Origin: a bacterium
Lineage (GTDB): Bacteria > Krumholzibacteriota > Krumholzibacteriia > Krumholzibacteriales > Krumholzibacteriaceae
Assembly: GCA_017885175.1 (NCBI GenBank)
Contig: JAFNGP010000069.1
Location: 1,013-13,629, forward strand
Length of the DNA: 12,617 nucleotides
Direction of reading: 5' to 3'
Shown here: positions 1 to 5,817 of the stretch, piece after piece
Numbering within the stretch: position 1 is the stretch's first letter
Layout of the letters: the number at the start of each line of letters is the position of its first letter
Made by a program: the position numbers and the translations under genes
The notes under the pieces: generated by a model
Database searches by the model: none
Told to the model about the DNA's origin: nothing
Seen by the model: the letters and a program-made list of their open reading frames with translations, nothing else

Positions 1-1600
1 TTCCGAAGCTGACGCCGTTCTCGTCGATCGTCGGGCTGAAACCCGCGCCGTTGATGACGATGAGATTTCCGACGACTCCCTTGCTCGGGGAGAGGCTCGT
101 CAGCGCAAGAGGCGGCATCGCTTCTGTCGTGAAGCTCGACGCGTATTCCGCCGCGAGGCCGTTGCCGTAGATATCCTTGAGGCCGGTTTTGAGCGTCAGC
201 TCGTAGGACGTGTTGAATTCATACGGCACCGTCGGGGTGAACACGATGACCGAATCGTCCTTGAGAAAGGTCGCCTTGCCGGTGATGAAGGCCTGTGTCG
301 CGGCATCCATGAGCTTGAAATTGCCCTGTATGGTGCCGTCATCCATCGGCTTCGAGAAGGTGAGCTTGAGCGCGGCGTCGATGAGCACGTCCGTCCCGTC
401 CGTCACGGGAGTGATGCTGACGATCTCCGGCGGAGTCAGATCGACGTTCGTGACGATATCGATGCCGGTCGCCATCGCGCCGCCCGAGACCGCGACCGCC
501 GTCTTGTCCGTCGGATTGTCCGCGTTCGATTCGTTCTGATCGTAGTATTCCGGAGGAAACACGGTCACGGCCGTGGTCTCGACGAGCGCGTTGATATACC
601 CGGGTTCCAGCCCCGAGATCGCCGAGCTCCCGTCGAGCGGATAGATCCCGATATAGTAGCTCCCGTCGGCCATGCCGAGGAAGGTGTAGCTTCCGTCCGG
701 CATCGTGTAATCGGCGGCGACCGTATCCCCCGAAGCCGCGCTGATAGCCCAGACGATGGCTCCGGGCACGGGGCCTCCTCCCGCCGATCCGTTCGTGACC
801 GTGCCCGAAATCCGGTTGGCGTCCGCGAGCGTCGCGGCGTCAGCGTAGGCCTTGAGAAAGACGAGCCGGTCTTCCGTGGAGAGGCTCGCCGCGCCGGTGC
901 CGGGCGGCAGCACGTAGAACATCGTCGACGTTCTCACGGGCGAATGCGAGATGCCGAAGAGGTGCCCCGCCTCGTGCGTCGTTACGCTCTGGACGTCGAT
1001 TCCCGAGTTCCCCGCGGTCGGCGTGCGGAACGTCTTCACGGGATTGAAGATTATGTCCGCGTCGAAGATCTGGCCGGGGAGGTACTGTTTGCCGTTATAG
1101 AGACTGTCCACCGTGAACGATGTCGATATGCCGACCGCGATCACGGCGTTCGAGAACTGATACTGGTAGTCCTCGAACGTGACGAGGTTCATCCCGTCGA
1201 GCGCCGAGGCGCTTTGCTGCGGCGTCGTTCCCCCGTAGCTCACGGTGAAACCGGTCCCGGCGATCGCCGCCCACGCGTTCATCGCGTTCTGGACGGCGGT
1301 GAAGTCGCTCCCGTTCGCGATGCCCGGGGCTCCGTTCGCGTTGACGCGATACACGAAGGGCAGATCGGCGTTCACCCAGAACTCCGTATGCCGGGCGCCC
1401 GACGCGTCGTCGATGCAGCCGTCGCCGTTGCGATCGAAGAAAGAGGCGTTCACCTGGGGACAGAGATCGAGCGGATCGGGCACGCCGTCATGGTCGGGAT
1501 CGTTGGCCATGAGGGGAATCCTGTCCGCGCCCGAGAGACCGAGGGATCCGAAAAGAAGGATCCCGAGAAGGGCTACGAAGAACATCGTGCTGCGATTCAT
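1..1600 (-). CDS. Secreted matrixin-type (M10-like metzincin) zinc metalloprotease, C-terminus beyond the window
   Basis: The frame is open from the ATG at 1600 to the window edge: 533 codons, no stop. Residues 1-25 form a signal peptide with a hydrophobic core and a plausible cut after LSGA. Residues 33-65 are Asp/Asn-rich with two cysteines and resemble thrombospondin type-3 calcium repeats. The catalytic domain spans about 75-255. It has the zinc motif HEAGHLFGISH (His209, Glu210, His213, His219), a Met-turn candidate at Met227, and a preceding ADIIFNP strand typical of matrixins. Then come a carboxypeptidase-regulatory-like beta domain (about 263-350), a Big_5/SbsA-like Ig domain (about 389-494) and the start of an IPT/TIG-like domain (from 497). 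I infer an exported endopeptidase with adhesive beta modules; its substrate is unknown. A strong Shine-Dalgarno (AGGAAAGGAGG) sits six bases before the ATG. Part of it is the stop region of the upstream gene, so the two are co-transcribed. Confidence 0.93.
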   Translation of the reverse strand, partial: MNRSTMFFVALLGILLFGSLGLSGADRIPLMANDPDHDGVPDPLDLCPQVNASFFDRNGDGCIDDASGARHTEFWVNADLPFVYRVNANGAPGIANGSDFTAVQNAMNAWAAIAGTGFTVSYGGTTPQQSASALDGMNLVTFEDYQYQFSNAVIAVGISTSFTVDSLYNGKQYLPGQIFDADIIFNPVKTFRTPTAGNSGIDVQSVTTHEAGHLFGISHSPVRTSTMFYVLPPGTGAASLSTEDRLVFLKAYADAATLADANRISGTVTNGSAGGGPVPGAIVWAISAASGDTVAADYTMPDGSYTFLGMADGSYYIGIYPLDGSSAISGLEPGYINALVETTAVTVFPPEYYDQNESNADNPTDKTAVAVSGGAMATGIDIVTNVDLTPPEIVSITPVTDGTDVLIDAALKLTFSKPMDDGTIQGNFKLMDAATQAFITGKATFLKDDSVIVFTPTVPYEFNTSYELTLKTGLKDIYGNGLAAEYASSFTTEAMPPLALTSLSPSKGVVGNLIVINGAGFSPTIDENGVSFG

Positions 1601-1615
1601 GGCGATCCTCCTTTC

Positions 1616-2164
1616 CTACCTGCGGCCGAGGGTTTCATTGATGAATTGATCGAGAGGGACTCTTCCCCGCGGGGGCGGCGCGGCCCCGGAGGGCATCCCG
1701 ACAAGCTCGACGCCATCGAGCTCGACGCCCTTCACGAATACCTTGCCCGTCTTCGGATCGCGCGCGATATCGAATTTCCCCTGGGAGAAACCCGAAACGC
1801 TGAACGTACCCGGAACGTTCGGCTCGAGGAAGAGGAGAACCTCCTCGTCGGGCCTCCACGTGAGCGCGCCCTCGACGCGCATGTTGACATGCCCGACGAT
1901 GCCGCCGAGCTGGAGCACCCGCGCTTCGCCGATCGCGGCCCCTTTGTACGTTTCGTCGACCGCGACGAGCGCCTCGGTGAAGATTTTCGTTCCCTCCGCG
2001 TTCCAGTACGATTTCACGCTCGCGACGGTGCCCCGCACGATCTGCGAGGACTGAGTCGCGAGCTCTTTCGGGCTCTGGTAGATGATCTTCGTGGCCTGGC
2101 CGGCGGCGCTCAGGACGAGAAGAACACCCACCGAGATCCATAGAATGCGCACAGCTTTCTTCAT
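1616..2164 (-). CDS. Small secreted protein of unknown function encoded with the metalloprotease
   Basis: This 182-residue protein starts MKKAVRILWI and has a signal peptide up to about residue 24 (cut near AGQA). The mature part looks all-beta: a segment reading SQIVRGTVASVKSYWN (40-55), then VxETYKG (69-74), LQLGGIVG (85-91) and a PDEEVLLFLEP strand (105-115). From memory, this pattern (an exposed 'VRG.V', 'QLGG..G', 'GEEVLLFL') recurs in unnamed bacterial proteins encoded beside matrixins; I know no function for it. The ATG at 2164 was chosen because it begins a proper signal peptide and has GGGGGGA upstream. A TTG at 2245 would extend the frame but would bury the signal peptide behind a basic tail. 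The stop lies 15 bases before the protease start. A chaperone, pro-domain or inhibitor role for the protease is only a guess from context. Confidence 0.85.
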   Translation of the reverse strand: MKKAVRILWISVGVLLVLSAAGQATKIIYQSPKELATQSSQIVRGTVASVKSYWNAEGTKIFTEALVAVDETYKGAAIGEARVLQLGGIVGHVNMRVEGALTWRPDEEVLLFLEPNVPGTFSVSGFSQGKFDIARDPKTGKVFVKGVELDGVELVGMPSGAAPPPRGRVPLDQFINETLGRR

Positions 2165-2475
2165 GAACCATTCCCCCCGGACATTGACCAGTCTGAATGA
2201 ACCGCACGATTTATATATCAAATGATCCAAACGTGTTCTCCTCAATGCATCGCCCCGTCCGCGGGCAAAAGGGAAGGCCGCGAGACAGTGCCGCGTCGAA
2301 TCGAACTCAATCTGCTTTTCGTTGAAAATGTGCGCGAGGCGCCGGAGCTTGAACAGCAGTCCGAGTGTATGTCTTACACTCGTTTTCCCCTATCTTTTGG
2401 AAGATCCCTATTCCGTACGCCCGCACGGATCCCGGTTGCTTTTAACAACCTCCCTCTAAACCCCCTGTGCGCACT
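2165..2475 (-). other. Long 5' leader / gene-free stretch upstream of the protease operon
   Basis: The gap between the small secreted gene and the beta-helix gene is 384 bases (2165-2548). With the promoter at 2476-2504, transcription should begin near 2469 and leave about 300 untranslated bases. I see no credible small gene: the only early ATG (2250) stops after two codons. The leader carries a perfect 8-bp inverted repeat (2362-2382) and a weaker one (GGTTG-N7-CAACC, 2434-2450). It is more AT-rich than the flanking genes. I recognise no riboswitch class. Confidence 0.45.
2362..2382. repeat. Perfect 8-bp inverted repeat with 5-base spacer
   Basis: CGAGTGTA and TACACTCG flank TGTCT. As DNA this is a 21-bp palindrome of the size bound by dimeric regulators. 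As RNA of the minus-strand leader it would form an 8-bp hairpin with a five-base loop. No T-run follows it on the minus strand, so it is not a standard terminator for that transcript. A TTTT does follow on the plus strand, but no plus-strand gene ends there. Confidence 0.75.
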
Positions 2476-2504
2476 ATTATACTCCCATCGGCGCAAATTG
2501 TAAA
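2476..2504 (-). promoter_or_regulatory. Near-consensus sigma70 promoter for the secreted protein-protease operon
   Basis: Read on the minus strand, TTTACA (2499-2504) and TATAAT (2476-2481) are separated by exactly 17 bases, giving 11 of 12 consensus positions. It points toward the genes ending at 1616 and 1. It lies just beyond the stop of the beta-helix gene. The predicted start is near 2469. Confidence 0.75.
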
Positions 2505-2523
2505 CAATCTTTGACGATGGGAG
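2482..2523. repeat. Two concentric inverted repeats centred on the -35 box (candidate operator)
   Basis: The outer arms CTCCCATCG (2482-2490) and CGATGGGAG (2515-2523) are perfect 9-bp complements. Between them sits ATTGTAAACAAT (2497-2508), a 5-bp inverted repeat covering the -35 hexamer. Both share the same centre, between 2502 and 2503. One outer arm fills the start of the -10/-35 spacer and the other lies upstream of -35, a typical repressor-site geometry. It also lies 25 bases downstream of the beta-helix stop, so a transcription-ending hairpin is possible, but no U-run follows. Confidence 0.7.
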
Positions 2524-2548
2524 GATATGTCGCCGGGCAACGACGGCT

Positions 2549-3880
2549 CTATTTCTTGTAGAGGGATTTCAGGCCGCCCCAGGTGGCGGGCTCGACGGCC
2601 TGGGCGCAGGAGCAGCCGACGTCCCAATCCGAACCTATGTTCTGGCCGTCGTCGTTGTTGGCGGCAAGGCACTTGGAGCAGTCCGCCACGGAGATATCCC
2701 CCGTCGTGAGGTTGCAGAACCGGGGATCCAGGGATATGTTGCCGTTGATGCCGGCCTGGCCCGCGATGCAGCCCGTCCAATCGCCGAACTGGTTGCCGTA
2801 GATGTCGCAGTACGTGAGGGTGGGAGTGCCCGGGCTGCCGCCGCCGCAATATATGGCGGATGCCGACTTGGCGAACGCAATCAGGGTCCTGTCCAGAACC
2901 GGAGATACGTTGGACAGGCAGGCTATGACCGAACCGCCAAGAGAGTCGGCGACGAAGGTGCAGCTCGTGATCTGGATGGGCTGCGCGGCCGCGCAGTATA
3001 TGCTGCTGCCGTCGGAGAGGGCGCGGTTCCGGATCGAGGAGCAGCGAGTCATGGACATCCCGCCGCCGAGATAGACGGCGCCGCCCGACAAGTCCGCCGA
3101 ATTCCCCGAAAAGGAGCATCCGTTGAAAACCGGGCTGCCCGATTCGGCGTAGAAGGCCCCGCCATACTTGGTGGCGGTGTTGCCCAGAAAACTGCAGCTG
3201 GTATAGCTTCCCGTGGCCGCGATCGTTCCGGCGTAGCCGAAGTACACGGCGCCGCCATCTTGGGTGTGGTTGCCGGAGAAGGTGCACGCGGTCACCGACG
3301 CGAAGCTCCCCTCGGCCTGCACCAGCGCGCCGCCGGTCGAGGCCGAGTTATCGATGAACGAGCAGCCGGTAAGGTTTACGGTGCAGTCTATCATTACCAG
3401 AATGGCGCCGCCGGCCCAAACGCTCGTGTTCTCCGTGAAGACGCAGTTCTCGATATCCACCGTGACGTTCCCCGCCGAGTACTTGGTGATATAGATGGCT
3501 CCGGCCGAGGACCCGTAGCCGCCGCGGATGGTGAGGCCCTTCAGCACGATGGATGGATTCCCGGCCGCCCGTATGTCAAAAGCCGCGTGGTTCTCGGACG
3601 CGCTGCCCCCGCAGTCGATGATGCAGAGGGCGGGATCGCCGCTTTCCGAGCGGATGGTCAGCGGCTTGGTATAGAGCGCAATATCCCGGTTGCCGGTGCC
3701 GGAATAGGTGCCGTTCGCCAGAAGTATGGTGTCGCCCGCCGCGGCCGCCTGGGCGGCGGCGGCGATTGTGGCGGCATCCCCGCCGCCGTCGGCCTTGATA
3801 TGCCATGTGGCGGCGGCGAGCGGGGCTGCGAGTCCGAGCACGATAACGAACGATCCCGCCGCCGCGATCAGGCTCCGCAT
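2549..3880 (-). CDS. Secreted cysteine-rich right-handed beta-helix protein with Pmp-like repeats
   Basis: The protein has 443 residues. A signal peptide (1-24, cut near LAAA/TW) precedes a long right-handed parallel beta-helix. Rungs of about 25-30 residues recur, with the pattern x-C-x-F-x2-N followed by a GGA-x-Y turn, as in polymorphic outer membrane proteins. Rung cysteines are at 146, 173, 199, 229, 255, 280 and 307; the protein has 20 cysteines in all. The last 30 residues carry C-x-C (423-425) and end in WGGLKSLYKK, which looks like a separate short tail, perhaps a sorting or anchoring signal (inference). No catalytic residues could be identified, so a surface adhesin or structural role is as likely as an enzyme. 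The start is fixed by AGGAGGT (3887-3893), six bases before the ATG. The gene has its own promoter; a (TG)5 tract at 3901-3910 lies in its short leader. Confidence 0.92.
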   Translation of the reverse strand: MRSLIAAAGSFVIVLGLAAPLAAATWHIKADGGGDAATIAAAAQAAAAGDTILLANGTYSGTGNRDIALYTKPLTIRSESGDPALCIIDCGGSASENHAAFDIRAAGNPSIVLKGLTIRGGYGSSAGAIYITKYSAGNVTVDIENCVFTENTSVWAGGAILVMIDCTVNLTGCSFIDNSASTGGALVQAEGSFASVTACTFSGNHTQDGGAVYFGYAGTIAATGSYTSCSFLGNTATKYGGAFYAESGSPVFNGCSFSGNSADLSGGAVYLGGGMSMTRCSSIRNRALSDGSSIYCAAAQPIQITSCTFVADSLGGSVIACLSNVSPVLDRTLIAFAKSASAIYCGGGSPGTPTLTYCDIYGNQFGDWTGCIAGQAGINGNISLDPRFCNLTTGDISVADCSKCLAANNDDGQNIGSDWDVGCSCAQAVEPATWGGLKSLYKK

Positions 3881-3926
3881 CCGCGTACCTCCTGCAAGAA
3901 TGTGTGTGTGTCGAATTTCGAGGACG

Positions 3927-3955
3927 ATTATACCTTACCTGCGGCCTCGTGTCCA
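3927..3955 (-). promoter_or_regulatory. Sigma70-type promoter for the cysteine-rich beta-helix gene
   Basis: On the minus strand TGGACA (3950-3955) and TATAAT (3927-3932) are 17 bases apart, 11 of 12 consensus positions. It lies in the 109-base gap between the lipoprotein stop and this gene. The predicted start near 3920 gives a leader of about 40 bases that includes the (CA)5 tract and the Shine-Dalgarno. Confidence 0.65.
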
Positions 3956-3989
3956 TCGGCATAAAGGAACCGCCGCTCCCGGCCGTATT

Positions 3990-5609
3990 CTACCGGCGCT
4001 CGAACGCCCCGACGTCGATGGCGCCGTCGACGGGACGATGCTCGGCCGTGCCCACGGAGATGAGCGCCTCCAGCGGCGGATGAAAGAGCGGTACCGCCAG
4101 CGGATTCGGAAAGGGCGACCCCGCGGGGCTCGTCATCGCGGCCGTTCCCGCGTCGATGAGGATCGACCCGGCGGCGGGGCCCAGCAGATCGTTCGCCATG
4201 TCGACGAATCCCGGATCGCTGCCGGCGAGGGTCCCCGTCCATTCCGCCGGAAACCCCGCGCCGGAATGAACCCAGTTGTTGCTCCCGCTCACGCGCCGGC
4301 CGAACACCCAGCTCGCCTCGGAATCGTCGAACACCACGGAGGAGGTGATATAGAAGACGTTGTTGTGCATCTCCACGCTCTCGACGTCGAAATGCGCGAA
4401 GATCTGCGAGGCCGGACCGGCGTTTCGATGAATGAAGGTGTTGTTCATGAACCGGTAGCGCCCGAAGCTTTGCCCCGTTCCGTCGCCGCCGATGCGGACG
4501 TTGCGGCTGTAGCGGGAGGCGATGAGAACGTTCCCGGCGACGTCCGAGTCCTCGCGCGCTTTATCCTCCGCAACGCCGCCGGCCGGGTCCGGCCCGATGA
4601 GCTCGAGGTTGTGGTAGTAGGGAGTCTCCAGCCAGTTGTAATAGATCTCGTTTCGCTCGGCGCGGCTCTTGACGTTGTTGCCGCCGGTGCCGTCGTGGAT
4701 GTAGCAGAACCGCAGGCGGAAGACCGATCCGGGGTAATCGTTCTCGTTCGTCGACATGTAGATCTGGTGCCGGCCATCCCCCTCGCCGCAAGCGTAAATC
4801 TCGCAGTACTCGATGGTTATATCTCCCGAGCCCTGATCGGCGCCGAGGATGCCGTGCGGGCAATCGTGCACGACGCAGTCGCGGATAACGGTATTGTCGG
4901 CGTGGTGATAGAGGCCCCGGAATCCCGCGTTACGGATCTCGAATCCTTCGAACACGTAGTTGTTCTGATTGAATTCGACGACGTTGTTGCCTCCCTCGAT
5001 CGCGGGGCGGCTGCCGTTCACCTTGACGCCGCGGATCGTGATGGGCTGCCCGGGCGTTCCCGCGTTGCTGAAGGTGATGCCGCCCGTGTAAACCGCGTCT
5101 CCGTCCACCAGCACCAGGTCGCCCGGCTCGAGGAGCGCCTCCACCTGCTGAATGCTCGTATACGTCCTGGACGGGCCGACCAGGTAGGTGTTGCCGCTCG
5201 AGCTCCCGCCCGAAGTCGTGCCGGTCGCGGCGCCCGATCGCGCGCTTTCGTTGCCGGAGCTGTCGAAGGCGCTGACCTGGTAGCTATAGCTGGTTCCCGC
5301 GGCGAGACCGGTGTCGAGGTACGCAGGCGACGCCGCAAGGCCCGCTGCCGAGCCGTCGCGAAAGACCCGGTAACCCTCGACGCCGACGTCGTCCGTCGAC
5401 GGCGACCATGTTATTTCCATGCTCGAATCGGACGCGGCGGCAGCGAAAAGATTCAAGGGCACGCTCGGCGCTTCCGTATCGGCACCATCGGGGACCGCGG
5501 GGGGTTTTACCGTGTCCGCGTCGTCGCACGCATTGAACGAAAGCATGAAAACGACCGGCAGAACACCATGGACGAGCAGAGCCCTCTTCATGGACGCGCA
5601 TGTAATCAT
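3990..5609 (-). CDS. Probable lipoprotein with one fibronectin type III domain and a right-handed beta-helix
   Basis: The protein has 539 residues from the ATG at 5609. The N-terminus is a basic, hydrophobic segment ending SFNAC, a weak lipobox with Cys28 and Asp29-Asp30. Because Phe at -3 is atypical, lipidation is probable but not certain. Residues about 45-132 are a clear FnIII domain (APSVPLNL, ITWSPSTDDVGVEGYRVFRD, YQVSAFDSSGNES). A Gly/Ser linker follows. From about 140 to the end is a right-handed beta-helix like those of polysaccharide lyases and pectate-lyase-like proteins, closing with the common DGAIDVGAFE motif. An exported carbohydrate-binding or lyase role is possible, but I could not assign catalytic residues. 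GGAGG five bases before the ATG at 5609 decides the start. Alternatives at 5591 (no Shine-Dalgarno) and upstream (TTG at 5657) are weaker. It lies 109 bases upstream of the second beta-helix gene. Confidence 0.9.
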   Translation of the reverse strand: MITCASMKRALLVHGVLPVVFMLSFNACDDADTVKPPAVPDGADTEAPSVPLNLFAAAASDSSMEITWSPSTDDVGVEGYRVFRDGSAAGLAASPAYLDTGLAAGTSYSYQVSAFDSSGNESARSGAATGTTSGGSSSGNTYLVGPSRTYTSIQQVEALLEPGDLVLVDGDAVYTGGITFSNAGTPGQPITIRGVKVNGSRPAIEGGNNVVEFNQNNYVFEGFEIRNAGFRGLYHHADNTVIRDCVVHDCPHGILGADQGSGDITIEYCEIYACGEGDGRHQIYMSTNENDYPGSVFRLRFCYIHDGTGGNNVKSRAERNEIYYNWLETPYYHNLELIGPDPAGGVAEDKAREDSDVAGNVLIASRYSRNVRIGGDGTGQSFGRYRFMNNTFIHRNAGPASQIFAHFDVESVEMHNNVFYITSSVVFDDSEASWVFGRRVSGSNNWVHSGAGFPAEWTGTLAGSDPGFVDMANDLLGPAAGSILIDAGTAAMTSPAGSPFPNPLAVPLFHPPLEALISVGTAEHRPVDGAIDVGAFERR

Positions 5610-5817
5610 CGAAGCCTCCATCGGAGCAAATATGCATCGGGAACGCCCGCCGTGCAAAAAACAGTTTGTTCGCGCAATGATCCTTTCAGGATATCAATCA
5701 TGCATAATAGATGCCCGTCCCGCACGATAACCGCGGCGCCGCCCCCCATGGCTGTAATTGTTATGTTATTTAATTATAACGAGTTGCGCGACTGGGGCGG
5801 CTCCCGCGAAAAGATGC
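5610..5817. other. Intergenic region upstream of the beta-helix lipoprotein
   Basis: These 208 bases hold an AT island (5757-5780) with a TATAAT at 5773-5778 on the minus strand but no matching -35. A second possible -10 (TATTAT, 5704-5709) also lacks a good partner. A small hairpin (ATCCT-GAA-AGGAT on the minus strand, around 5683-5695) is present. A promoter is expected here, but I cannot place it with confidence. No terminator with a U-run follows the kinase gene. Confidence 0.3.

Noticed and set aside
944..2143. Plus-strand open frame of about 400 codons opposite the protease pair
   Set aside because: It is antisense to a protein with a clear HExxHxxGxxH site and a second protein with a signal peptide; the translation has no recognisable family.
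2222..2503. Small plus-strand open frame of 93 codons in the gap
   Set aside because: It has no Shine-Dalgarno or family resemblance, overlaps the strong minus-strand promoter, and its sequence is explained by the leader and repeats.
3901..3910. (TG)5 tract as a phase-variation switch
   Set aside because: Five units is short for slippage and it lies in the untranslated leader, so it could at most tune expression.
5753..5780. AT-rich GTTAT-N6-ATAAC element as a terminator or promoter
   Set aside because: The stem is only 5 bp of mostly A-T pairs and its TATAAT has no -35 partner, so I list it only as an AT island.
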